DNA from: Okeania sp. KiyG1
Lineage (GTDB): Bacteria > Cyanobacteriota > Cyanobacteriia > Cyanobacteriales > Microcoleaceae
Length of the DNA: 64,000 nucleotides
Assembly (NCBI RefSeq): GCF_014132355.1
Contig: NZ_BLZO01000039.1
Location: 1-64,000, forward strand
Direction: 5' to 3'
A model generated the notes under the pieces. That model searched no databases, was not told the origin of the DNA, and saw only the letters and a program-made list of their open reading frames with translations. The position numbers and the translations under genes are program-made. How positions within the stretch are numbered: position 1 is the first letter of the stretch; every line of letters begins with the position of its first letter. Below, piece by piece: positions 8,794 to 17,681 of the stretch.

Positions 8794-10413
8794 TTAATTC
8801 AAGGACTCTAAAAAAGTCTGAACTTGACCATCTGGTCTCAAAACCAATCGAATTTTAGCAGTCTTGCCACCCTCAATATTAGAGACAAAAACTTCATCTT
8901 CCAAAGGCATCTCTGTATTACCATAAAATTCAACTGATGCTAGACCAATTGGAGTTACTTTTTTCACCGAACCATCACCGTTTAATAACAAACTATACTG
9001 CAAATTCCTATCTAAATCTGATGGCGGTTCCCAACTTTTTTCAAAATATTCTCTTACCTCTGCAACTTGGGGAATTCGATCAAATAATGTCGATTTCGGT
9101 TTCCTGCTAGCATTTTCACTAGGTTCAACCACAGATTCGCGATCGCGTAAAGCAACTGGTTCTACATCTTCCAAGGTCGGTAAATCAATTGCTCTAGGAA
9201 CATTAACCGGAATACGACTCACATCTAAATAAGGTCTTACCCCACCTCCTCTATTGAGTGCTGGTGGTAGAGGTCGGTTTGGTGCAGGTGGAATTTGTAA
9301 ATTTGGAGGCGGTTGCACAGGAGGTCTTGGTTGTACTGACACCCCATAATTAGGTATTGCTGGTGGAGGAATTGGTGGCGGTGTAGTTGGTGGTGCAACA
9401 GGAACTGGTGGCAGTATTATTGGTGGTGCCGGAATAACTACTGTTGTAGCATTTCCCTGATTTTGAGGAGGGCGAGAAAAATCATTCAGAGGTGGTGGCA
9501 AGTTATTAGGAGCAGGTGGTGCGGGGTTTTGTCTAGGAAACAGAGGAGATGGTGTGGGAATAGGAGATGGTCTGGTAATTGTTGGTGTTGGTAGATTTGT
9601 TGGTGGTGTTGGTAATGGTGATAGAGTTACTGTTGGTGTTGGTGTTGATGTTGGTGTTGATGTTGGTGTTGGTAAATTTGTTGGTGCTGGAAGGGGTGAA
9701 TTACTGGTTGGTGGAGAAGCAATAATGTTAGGTTCATTTTGTTGTTTGCGACTAATTGCGTAGCGGTCATATAATTTAATGGCGCTTGCTGTTAAACCAG
9801 CACTGATAATAATTAGTATCAAAGTCTGCAACCATTCAGGAAGAGGTTTAACCTCACCGTCAGACTTAAACTGAGGCAATGTCTGTATATCTGTTTGACA
9901 TTCATCTAGAGCGATCGCCAGGTCAAATAGTTGCAGCATACTCATGGTAATAAAACTTCCTGACTCTTTAGTCGCTAAAGACCCCAAAAATAGATCGTGG
10001 TTTAATAAGTCTCGTGGTTGTAGATAAATACTTTGACCGTTTATTGGGGGTGGGGAATTAGGTATGGAAAGTTTGGCATCAGCAACTTCGGTGGTCTCTT
10101 CCTGAATTTTTGTTTGTGAGTTTGACTCTGTTGCAGTGCTATTGTTTTCTTCTCCTTGATTTTCATTATCTAGAGGTAATTCTGGAGACTTACTGAGAAA
10201 TTCTTGTACATAAGTCGTAACAACTTTGTGGAGAGCGTCTAATTCACTGCGGCCACCCCTCAATGTAATATGCTCTGTTTCTGATACCCTGGGGTCGTCA
10301 AAACTCAGGCTAAAACGTTGTTTTCTGGGAATACCGATCCATTTTAAGGCCGCTAAACCTCTAGCTGTAAATTTTAGTGTACAAGTTGGGGGAGTATAAC
10401 TTCGTGAAGGCAT
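8794..10413 (-). CDS. DUF4335 domain-containing protein
   Basis: The first 90 residues (SRSYTPPTCTLKFTARGLAALKW..., then FSLSFDDPRVSETEHITLRG) match the cyanobacterial DUF4335 N-terminus. A single hydrophobic helix follows at about residues 194-216 (LQTLILIIISAGLTASAIKL). Then comes a long Pro/Thr-rich linker (about 235-390) and a C-terminal domain (about 450-539) ending in NIEGGKTAKIRLVLRPDGQV, which looks like a TonB-C-like or periplasmic module. It is therefore probably a membrane-anchored, envelope-spanning protein. In cyanobacteria it usually sits next to a DUF3038 gene; here that partner is 1.5 kb away (11896-12471), separated by mobile repeats. Its function is unknown. Confidence 0.85.
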   Translation of the reverse strand: MPSRSYTPPTCTLKFTARGLAALKWIGIPRKQRFSLSFDDPRVSETEHITLRGGRSELDALHKVVTTYVQEFLSKSPELPLDNENQGEENNSTATESNSQTKIQEETTEVADAKLSIPNSPPPINGQSIYLQPRDLLNHDLFLGSLATKESGSFITMSMLQLFDLAIALDECQTDIQTLPQFKSDGEVKPLPEWLQTLILIIISAGLTASAIKLYDRYAISRKQQNEPNIIASPPTSNSPLPAPTNLPTPTSTPTSTPTPTVTLSPLPTPPTNLPTPTITRPSPIPTPSPLFPRQNPAPPAPNNLPPPLNDFSRPPQNQGNATTVVIPAPPIILPPVPVAPPTTPPPIPPPAIPNYGVSVQPRPPVQPPPNLQIPPAPNRPLPPALNRGGGVRPYLDVSRIPVNVPRAIDLPTLEDVEPVALRDRESVVEPSENASRKPKSTLFDRIPQVAEVREYFEKSWEPPSDLDRNLQYSLLLNGDGSVKKVTPIGLASVEFYGNTEMPLEDEVFVSNIEGGKTAKIRLVLRPDGQVQTFLESLN

Positions 10414-10543
10414 TTGAAAACCTTTGAATAAATATCAAATTAATAAATATCAAAATAAAATTATCTTATATGTACAATTTTAACAATTATTTCTTCATAC
10501 CAATTAATTATCTTACCATTACTATGCAGAACTACCTATTTAG

Positions 10544-11005
10544 GGTTTGCTGAAAAAGTCTTATGGGTGAGGGTAGGAGACAGGAAACAACCCACCCCTG
10601 ACCCCTCCCAGGAGGGGAAGACAGGAGACAAGAGAAAAGGGTCGGGAGCGAGGAGGTAGGAGTAAGAATTGTAAGAGTGATTTTTCTGCCATAGTCAGCC
10701 CAAAATACGCTCCTTTTTGAGGGTGAAGAGCTGAAAACCAGGCACTTTAAGGCCCCAAGGTGAGGGTAGGAGACAGGAGACAACCCACCCCTGACCCCTC
10801 CCAGGAGGGGAAGACAGGAGACAAGAGAAAAGGGTCGGGAGCGAGGAGGTAGGAGTAAGAATTGTAAGAGTGATTTTTCTGCCATAGTCAGCCCAAAATA
10901 CGCTCCTTTTTGAGGGTGAAGAGCTGAAAACCAGGCACTTTTTAAAGGCCCCAAAAAGGCTAAAACCTTTATCTGTAAATACTTTTAGATTTAATCAGCA
11001 ATGCC
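10544..11005. mobile_element. Repeat element with GGGTTTGCTGA ends, two internal units
   Basis: CTATTTA followed by GGGTTTGCTGA stands at the left, and TCAGCA...CCTATTTA at the right, giving short inverted ends inside a CTATTTA direct repeat. The interior is a tandem pair of about 190-bp units (10561-10745 and 10759-10945). It has long open frames, but these are repeat-derived low-complexity sequence, not a gene. A single-unit copy is at 12844-13308. Confidence 0.65.
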
Positions 11006-11033
11006 TATTTATGTACTTAAATATCGATATCGT

Positions 11034-11480
11034 GACATACTCTCACACTAAGCTGACGCTATAGTGTGGGCTTCTCGTTTCGCTGCCCTGCTATTGCATC
11101 GGGCTCCACGAGCTTTAAGGACGGAATGCCCTACCGCCCTATTTTTGATATTTATCGCTGCATTTAAGTCGCGGTCTATGACAATACCACAGTGCGGGCA
11201 AGAATGAGTTCGTATTTTTAATTCTTTCTTGACTTTTTCACCACAATTTGAGCAGTCTTGGCTAGTATTTTTAGGGTTCACTGCTATGGTTTTCACCTCC
11301 AGCATTTCCGGCTTTGACAGTCAAAATAGACAGGAATTGGCCCCATCCAGCATCGTTAATTGATTTACTCAAACGAGTCTTTGCTAGCCCTTTAATATTT
11401 AAATTTGCCTCCGGCACGCTGCTCCGCGTCTACATGGGCGATAACTTCAGCTTTTAATAATAATTCATTGGCTGTTTTGA
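11034..11480 (-). pseudogene. Decayed TnpB (IS200/IS605 family) with right end
   Basis: On the minus strand, TnpB-like sequence runs from about 11480 to 11048. A part reading KAEVIAHV is followed by [20 protein letters not shown] in other frames. Then comes an 85-residue open frame, [20 protein letters not shown], with the zinc-ribbon pattern CSNC...CPHC and the last catalytic region DRDLNAAINIKN. The reading frame is broken at least twice. One break is a roughly 27-bp GC-rich insertion (about 11405-11435, containing GCTGCTCCGCGTC) where HEDLNIKG would be expected. A hairpin then GAGTATGTCA (near 11034-11070) is the usual right end of these elements. It is inactive. Confidence 0.8.
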
Positions 11481-11895
11481 AGTGAAAGTCTTATAGAACT
11501 CCGTTCCGCCCTCTGCAACCAAAAAACTTTCTCCTTTTCCTCCTCTTTATTCTTTCTTATTGCTTATTTCTTCTTCTTTCTTCCCTCCTGACTCCTGACT
11601 CCTGAATTCTCCTCCCAGGAAGGGTTAGGGGTGGGTTTACTCCTCCGTCGTTTATCTATAAGTATTCAACCGGACATTATATAAATTTTATCTCAAAAAA
11701 TCAAAAGAGAATTAAGGTATAAAACAGTTTAAACTATCTAAAGTTTACCGTTTACTTAATGATTCTTAATTCTCTACTATGCTTAAAACTTTTTCAATCA
11801 ATCAATCAATTTTTTAAGTTTTTTGTTAAATCGGTATTTTGAATTTTTCTCAAGTATTTTGCTTCATACTAATATTTCTAGTATGATTTCGGAGT
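11480..11895. other. Gap with heptamers and a degraded mobile end
   Basis: No gene seen. ACTCCTG heptamers lie near 11586-11605. A partial copy of the ATATCATGTCCG-type element lies at 11610-11690 (GGGTTAGGGGTGGG, then AAGTATTCAACCGGACATTA). The rest is AT-rich sequence downstream of the DUF3038 gene. Confidence 0.4.
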
Positions 11896-12471
11896 CTAAA
11901 ATTTCAGACTTGACCAATGACGACTACACCCTTGAGGAGCGCTATAAAATAATAAATCTACTAATAACTTTAGAGCTAATTTTTCTGGGTTATCATCGGG
12001 AGTATTTTCAGAGTATATGTGATATTGTTTATATGCTTTTTCAAATTTATCAAGATATTCTCTTAATAAAGTAACTGATTGAGGTTTAGCCTTTTGAGCA
12101 GCAACTTGCTCCATTAATGCTACTGCACGACGAATTAATGCTTGGTTTTGTTTTGCTAAGTGACATACAATTGAGATGAAAAATTTTGCTTCCTCTGTTT
12201 TCAGAGGTCGGTTTGCCGACATTCCCCGTTTTTCATCAACCACTAAAGTCAGTTCATCAGCTAAATTGGGAGGTATATTCAATTTACTCGCTACTCGCAA
12301 TATACTGTCTGAATTAATTCCCGTTAAAACATTTAGGGCTAATAATTCCATGTCCAATTTTGTTCTAATCTGGTTTGATTGAACTTTTTTGGCCACGACA
12401 GGGTGAGTATAATTTTGTCTCGAAGGCAGCATGAAGACTGAGGTATTGCCACGAGAAGAATATGTTACCAT
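11896..12471 (-). CDS. DUF3038 domain-containing protein
   Basis: The core (RTKLDMELLALNVLTGINSDSILRVASKLNIP) and the end (EKLALKLLVDLLFYSAPQGCSRHW) match the cyanobacterial DUF3038 family as I know it. The family's role is unknown. Members are all-helical and usually sit beside a DUF4335 gene on the same strand. Here both are on the minus strand, with DUF3038 upstream, but 1.5 kb of inserted repeats and a dead TnpB now separate them. The start could also be the methionine at residue 14 (MLPSRQ), which is more like other members. The last few residues (SSLKF) differ from the usual WLALL, so the tail may be altered by flanking repeat DNA. Confidence 0.75.
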   Translation of the reverse strand: MVTYSSRGNTSVFMLPSRQNYTHPVVAKKVQSNQIRTKLDMELLALNVLTGINSDSILRVASKLNIPPNLADELTLVVDEKRGMSANRPLKTEEAKFFISIVCHLAKQNQALIRRAVALMEQVAAQKAKPQSVTLLREYLDKFEKAYKQYHIYSENTPDDNPEKLALKLLVDLLFYSAPQGCSRHWSSLKF

Positions 12472-12843
12472 ATTTTAGACCTCTGAAAAATTTATTACAA
12501 GCACGTCTATTGTAGTCGTACTTTCCTAAATTGTGTCTACTATTCGGAAAATTTTTTTTACTAAATATCTAGATATCTTCAGAAAAGAGGGAGTAGAGAG
12601 TAGGGAGTAGGGAGGAAAGAATTAGATATCTCCAGAAAATAAACTTACTCTTTATTTAACATAAGCTAGACTTGTAACAGTCACTTACAAAATCATTTTT
12701 CGTATCTTTAGCATGAAAATATCTTCCCTATTCCCTATTTCATGTTCCCTACTCTTGCAAAAAGTATATATCTTTTTCTGAGATGTCTATTGATAATTTC
12801 TGTGCGATAATTGATTTTATTTTTTATTATTGGAAATGTCTAT

Positions 12844-13308
12844 TTAGGGTTTGCTGAAAAAGTCTGATGGGTGAGGGTAGGAGACAACCCACCCCTAACC
12901 CTCCCAGGAGGCAGGGTCTATTTATTGTCACGCTTAGAAAAATTTATGGGGAGATGGGGGGATGGGGAGATGGGGGAATGGGGAGATGGGGAGGTGGGGA
13001 GGTGGGGAGATGGAGAGATTTGTATATTTGCATAATTTTTTGTATTTCTTATGAATATTCTCGCTACGACAAAGAATTAGCCCTGCTCCCAGGAGGGGAG
13101 GGGGAGACAGGAGACAGGAGACAGGAGAAATAGGAATGAGCGAGGAGGTAGGGGTAAGAATTGTCCCTTGATGTTTCTGCCCAACTATGGGCCTAAAATA
13201 CGCTGCTTTTTGAGCATGAAGAGCTGAAACAGGCGCACTTTTTTTGACCTCAAAAAGGCACTTGTCTTTATATGTCAATGCTTTTAGATTTAATCAGCAA
13301 GCCCTATT
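12844..13308. mobile_element. Second GGGTTTGCTGA element, interrupted by another MITE
   Basis: Same ends as 10544-11005: CTATTTA then GGGTTTGCTGA at left, TCAGCAAGCC then CTATTTA at right. It has a single internal unit. That unit is interrupted at 12911-13086 by a different miniature element, so the insertion order can be read directly. Confidence 0.65.
12911..13086. mobile_element. ISAs1-end MITE carrying a GGGGAGAT microsatellite
   Basis: Starts GCAGGGTCTATTTATTGTCA and ends GAATTAGCCCTGC, close to the termini of the ISAs1-type element at 27868-29308. It is flanked by TCCCAGGAG on both sides (12902-12910 and 13087-13095), a 9-bp target duplication. The interior is mostly tandem GGGGAGAT/GGGGAGGT words. 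There is no coding capacity. A related copy is at 25071-25245. Confidence 0.75.
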
Positions 13309-13419
13309 TATTTACCGAAAAATTGGGTTTAAAGCCTCCCCCTTTTCGGGGGACTTTATGTTATGCTTAAATTCGCGGAAAGGTATTCAACCGCTCTAAA
13401 AACCTATAGCTACCTAACT

Positions 13420-13802
13420 TGTAGCGTTTGCACCTTGAAAACTGCGGTCAGACCCCGCGTCGCCGTCAGCTCGCTTGCGGAATGCTGACCAAGATAAGAG
13501 CTAGGGGGTTTTGTACAGGAATGCTTGTGCTTAGGAATTGCTCTAAGCAACAAATATCAGAGAACCAAAGTTTTTTAAGGTTTAAACTGTACCGTAGGGC
13601 ATACGGGAACAGGCTCTTGATAGCGAAGCTCCTCCGGAGGAGGCAATAGAGCGAACGCTTGGGGAGAGAACCATCTCTGGACTAGATGCCGTAAGGTGTT
13701 TAGTTTAAGTGGACTCATTGTTGGCGTAGCCTTGCGGAGCGCAAACCAAGAATCCTGGTTTCAGGAGAATCCCCGTGCGTTTACGCCGGGGAGTATGTCA
13801 AT
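13420..13802 (+). ncRNA. Orphan IS200/IS605 right end, omega-RNA-like remnant
   Basis: No TnpB frame is present. The sequence has the form seen at the 3' end of TnpB elements: GAACCATCTCTGGACTAGAT, CCGTAAGGTGTTTAG, an AAGAATCCTGG...AGGAGAATC stretch, then the hairpin CCCCGTGCG...CGCCGGGG (13771-13791) and AGTATGTCA at the very end. In active elements this region encodes the guide RNA scaffold of TnpB. A GC-rich palindrome (CTCCTCCGGAGGAG, about 13630) is inserted in it. Whether it is transcribed is unknown. Confidence 0.55.
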
Positions 13803-13873
13803 AATAGGGAGTAGGGTAAAAGAATTGATAATTTGTGTTTTTGTTTTCAAAAAAATATTATTTAATTTCTGAA

Positions 13874-15754
13874 TCAATTAATCAGTACAATTTTGGCATT
13901 CAGACCATTATTCCGTAAAACTTTTAATAGTTGATCGGCCTCAAGACGACTACGAAAAGCTCCAGCTTGCATGACTGAATTACCATTAATATTCGTGGAA
14001 AAAGCATCTGGTACAAGCGATCGCAACTTGTAAGTCTGAGAGGCATTTTTGACATTTACAACAACTCGATAACGTAGGCCCAAGGCAGCAGCACGACTTT
14101 GAGAATTACGACGCAAGGATAGTCTAGGCAAAGGGTTAGGATTAGAATTTTGATTTCTGCCAATACCGGGAGGTACATAACCCCCACGACCAAGGGGAAT
14201 ATTTGTGCTTGGTACAGATAGTAAACCAGGAGATGCAACTGGGGTAGTGGGTTCAAAACTTGGGGTAGTGTTCCTTGGAGGTAAATTTCGCCATCTTTCT
14301 AAAGTTCTGCTCCCTGACTCTGGTGGCGATACTGGTATTTCAATTGCTCGTGTATTCTGATAATTAGGATTAGTTTGTAGTAGTCTTTGTAAGTTGCCTT
14401 GACGACTTGTTGTCTGGTAGGAATTTCCCCTAGACCTTGGGGTTTCTGGTTTTGGTACGGGGATAATAATTGTAGTAGAATTTCCCGGTCTTTGTCGTGA
14501 AATAATACTATCAGAATTGTTCTGCTCCTGTAATTTTTCTGCTGAAGCTGAAATATTTGGTTTCTTTGGCGTTGTCTGAATTTCTGGTTCAGTCGATGTC
14601 GATGCAGTTTCCCTAACAGACTTTTCCTGGACAGACTCTGTTTCTCGATTTACTGTAGGAGTAGTTACAATATTCGGCAAAGGAGCAACTCGTGGGGGTG
14701 GAGCAATTTTCCCAGCAATGTCAATACTGCCATAATTACGACCCCCTCCTAAAGAATTTCCATAAGCAGGAAGAATTTGACCTTTTACTGCATGATAAAT
14801 ATTATACCGAATGTTATTACGAATAGTATTACGACCAGGTTCTTGAGAGTTACCTAGATCCGGTAATGATTGAGCGATCGCTGCTACTCCATCTTTTCTA
14901 TTACTCTCAATATAATTACCCCGCAAAATTGGGCGTGCATTTCCTTGAATAATAATCCCACTTTCATTTTCTATCAGACGGTTTCCCACTACTTTTGGAG
15001 CAGCATCATCAGATATTTTAATTCCAATACCAGTATTTTGAAACGAATTGTCTCTAATTTCTGGCTGAGAATTATGATAAATTTCAATACCACTTACCCT
15101 ATTTCCATAGAAATTATTTTCCTGAATAATTGCTGTATTACTACCCGCTACAGAAATGCCATTTACATTATTACCAGTAAAAGTATTTTTACTAATAATA
15201 GAACCACTAGATTCTATCCATAAACCATAACCTTGAAGATTAGGATTTATAACTGTTACGCCACTTAAATTGGACTGATTAGCAGATACTATTGTAATAT
15301 TTTTCTGATTTAAAATCGGACTCTTAAAATTACCTCCACCTTTAATCAAAACATTTTTTCCACGGTTAAAATAGTTACCTTTAATTGTTATTTTTGGCTG
15401 CAAAATTAAAGGAAAAACTTCACCTGTTTGTCTACTGTAAGTTCCGGGAGCAAGCAAAATTGTTGTGTGAGGTTGAGCAATTTTCAAAGCATAAGTAATA
15501 GTTTTCAAAGGAGCGGTTTTAGTACCATCTCCAGAGTCACTACCAACAGATGAACTAACATAAAGCACATTTATTTGAGAATTAGCTTGAGTTTCTAGGG
15601 ATTTGGCCACTTGTTGTGCAAATGGTACTGCCAAACTTGCAGAAGTAAATACCCCTAGTAGCGCAGTGGCTAAAATAGGCGATAAAAAATTGATTTTACG
15701 CAGTAAATTTGTTTGATTACTTTCCTGCGAAAAAAGGATAAATATTTGTTTCAC
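13874..15754 (-). CDS. Exported DUF1565 beta-helix protein with SPOR-like C-terminus
   Basis: The 626-residue protein has an N-terminal signal or anchor segment (about residues 20-45, LSPILATALLGVFTSASLAV). It is followed by a DUF1565/right-handed beta-helix domain (about 60-345): VSSSVGSDSGDGTKTAPLKTI, then repeated I..N.F.GN / I..N..Y.N strands typical of pectate-lyase-like folds. A long Pro/Ser/Thr/Asn-rich linker (about 350-545) leads to a C-terminal SPOR-like repeat (VMQAGAFRSRLEADQLLKVL), which in other proteins binds denuded peptidoglycan. It is probably a periplasmic or cell-surface protein; a carbohydrate substrate is possible but not shown. It is a single gene. Confidence 0.82.
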   Translation of the reverse strand: MKQIFILFSQESNQTNLLRKINFLSPILATALLGVFTSASLAVPFAQQVAKSLETQANSQINVLYVSSSVGSDSGDGTKTAPLKTITYALKIAQPHTTILLAPGTYSRQTGEVFPLILQPKITIKGNYFNRGKNVLIKGGGNFKSPILNQKNITIVSANQSNLSGVTVINPNLQGYGLWIESSGSIISKNTFTGNNVNGISVAGSNTAIIQENNFYGNRVSGIEIYHNSQPEIRDNSFQNTGIGIKISDDAAPKVVGNRLIENESGIIIQGNARPILRGNYIESNRKDGVAAIAQSLPDLGNSQEPGRNTIRNNIRYNIYHAVKGQILPAYGNSLGGGRNYGSIDIAGKIAPPPRVAPLPNIVTTPTVNRETESVQEKSVRETASTSTEPEIQTTPKKPNISASAEKLQEQNNSDSIISRQRPGNSTTIIIPVPKPETPRSRGNSYQTTSRQGNLQRLLQTNPNYQNTRAIEIPVSPPESGSRTLERWRNLPPRNTTPSFEPTTPVASPGLLSVPSTNIPLGRGGYVPPGIGRNQNSNPNPLPRLSLRRNSQSRAAALGLRYRVVVNVKNASQTYKLRSLVPDAFSTNINGNSVMQAGAFRSRLEADQLLKVLRNNGLNAKIVLIN

Positions 15755-16299
15755 GGCTTTCCTCCTAGGAAACTGTGACAGACAATTTAATTATTATAGT
15801 TTTGTCAAGTACCTCTTATTATAGGTGTTTTGAACAAATCTTTTAATTTTTGTAAAGAGGGGTTGATTGTTAAGGATAATGGATACCGCTTGAACAGTTA
15901 TAAATAATTAGGCAGGAGTCATTTCAGTTATCAGTTATCAGTTATCAGTTATCAGTACTTCTGCCTGTTTGCGCAGCATGACCTAGGAAAGTATTGGGAT
16001 TGAAATATTGAACTTTATTTTCTCTTGGTCGATTAGATATGGCGAGGAAACCTCGTCATCTCTCGACCGCTTTTTCATCCCCTTGTAGAGCGGTAGCTCG
16101 CGGTGCAGCCAAGGGGAGGCTTCAGACCTGATTTTTTGGTCAGGAGGGAAAAAAGTTCTATCACAGGCTTAAGCGGCCAGGATATAAGTCTTAATGTATC
16201 TAGCAAAACTTATTTTTAGAGATAGAAATGGAACTTTGCAATTACCCGAAATTCTTTATTCTTCTCACCCATTTTACTCTTAATAAACTCTACTACTGC
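15755..16299. other. Gap with TTATCAG heptamers and dispersed repeat
   Basis: CAGTTAT heptamers run at about 15926-15956. A partial copy of the TTACCGAA...GAGGTAATT family sits at 16018-16140 with TCTCTTGGTCGATTAGATAT and the AAGGGGAGGCTT stem. No gene seen. Confidence 0.45.
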
Positions 16300-16509
16300 C
16301 TAGTTGTCGATATTATTTAGGGGGGTTTCAGCATAATTATTTTTAGTATTAAAATCTGCTCCTTTATTAATAAGTAAAGCAGTGATTTCCTGGGTTTTAC
16401 TTGCATAATGTAGTGGAGTATTCTCATTGTTCTTTTTCGCATTAACCTGAGCGACATGAGCAATTAGTATATTTATTACTTGAGATTCATTATCCTGAGT
16501 AGCATTATG
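16300..16509 (-). pseudogene. Ankyrin-repeat gene remnant
   Basis: About 69 codons are open on the minus strand and end at a TAG at 16300. They read as two ankyrin repeats: NATQDNESQVINILIAH, then ENTPLHYASKTQEITALLIN followed by KGADFNTKNNYAETPL. There is no start codon, and a TGA immediately precedes the frame (16510-16512) where more ankyrin sequence would be expected (IELV, stop, HNA). This is the 3' end of a lost ankyrin gene. Confidence 0.75.
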
Positions 16510-16817
16510 TCATACCAATTCAATAAATGTTTGCTACAAATAGCTAGGGTATTTCTTAGAATTTCCTAGGTCATGCTCCGCTACCTCCTCGCTCCCGACC
16601 CTTTTCTCCTGTCTCCTATTCTCCTACCCCAGCAAAAAGACTTTCCATACGCAAACCCTATTTAGACCAGTTGCTTATCCGATAATTGGACTTGGACTGA
16701 TTCACATATAGAAATGTCCTTAATACAAATATTTGGTAAGGTGATTAATTTCCTCTTGAGCTGATAAAATATGAAATGAACAATTAACTCCATAAATTAT
16801 CAAAGAAATAAATAATT

Positions 16818-17126
16818 ATGAGTATGATGCAAGCAGGTTCCGTTGACTTAAACTCCCCAGGACCAAGTGCTACACAAGGCGGTGACCTTAGCCGTTTTAC
16901 ACAAGTTGACTTTCCTACACCATTTCCAGAAGGAACAACTGTAATTGTCATTCCTATGGTTCAAACCTTTAATGGACCAGATAATCCAGGAGTCCGTCTT
17001 GCTGAGGTTACAACTACTGGATTTAAGATCCGAATGAATGAATTAGTTGCAAATGGTGGTAAGGAAACACTCTCAGATGGTAATCACACTACTGAAACAA
17101 TTGGATGGGTAGCTTATTCTGTTTAA
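16818..17126 (+). CDS. Small H-type-lectin-like protein
   Basis: A 102-residue protein without signal peptide. The sequence VDFPTPFPEGTTVIVIPMVQ followed by QTFNGPDNPGVRLAEVTTTGFKIRMNEL and a C-terminal TTETIGWVAYSV resembles the H-type lectin fold. There, a F..PF...P.V.....T F stretch is followed by a strand pattern ending in E.I.W.A. Such domains bind N-acetylgalactosamine or related sugars in other proteins. The match is by eye and moderate. The gene is isolated, with mobile remnants upstream, which fits an accessory gene. A perfect hairpin (17189-17213) follows it. Confidence 0.6.
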   Translation: MSMMQAGSVDLNSPGPSATQGGDLSRFTQVDFPTPFPEGTTVIVIPMVQTFNGPDNPGVRLAEVTTTGFKIRMNELVANGGKETLSDGNHTTETIGWVAYSV

Positions 17127-17188
17127 TCCTGTAGAGTCTATACTGTAGCCTTGTCTGTAAATTTAACCACCGGGTTGCTATTCAAAAT

Positions 17189-17213
17189 GATCGCACATCT
17201 ATCTTGTGCGATC
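17189..17213. other. Hairpin after the lectin-like gene
   Basis: GATCGCACA and TGTGCGATC form a perfect 9-bp stem and overlap a HIP1 octamer. No T-run follows, so a terminator role is uncertain. The rest of 17127-17681 shows no gene; AT-rich sequence with two more GCGATCGC-like words. Confidence 0.4.
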
Positions 17214-17681
17214 GCACTTATCAGAAAAAATTATATTGTTGTTTGATGAGAAATTAAATAAAATCTAGACTTAGGATCGCCCTCAAAGATATCCACTACT
17301 GCCCTATCAAAATTAACTAGCAATATAATCTGTAAATCAACAGTTAAAAACGAAGTTACTCATAGCGATCGCTAAAATTTTTCGATCATCGCTATCCGCT
17401 AACTATATAAACAATTAATTTTTTAATTCAGCAAAATTTCTAGCCTGAGAGTCAGCATTTTCTCTAAATATGGCCTGACAATCTTTCTTTTTGTCCTGTG
17501 GTCATAAATATTGATAGCTACAATATCTCAGAAATTATCTGAACCATAGTTAGTTTATAGATTGCAGGCAATATTATACGATAAAACAATCTATATTAGT
17601 AGCAAAATTTGTCATAATCTGCCCCTTAGTATTCTAGAGAGCAGGATTATAGTTATGTTGAAAATTTATAGGGCAATTATT

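Noticed and set aside
9554-9763. Gly/Val-rich open frame on the plus strand
   Set aside because: It is the antisense of the Pro/Thr-rich linker of the DUF4335 gene.
10532-10954. 140-residue minus-strand open frame
   Set aside because: It spans two tandem units of a mobile repeat, has internal peptide duplication, and lacks protein-like composition.
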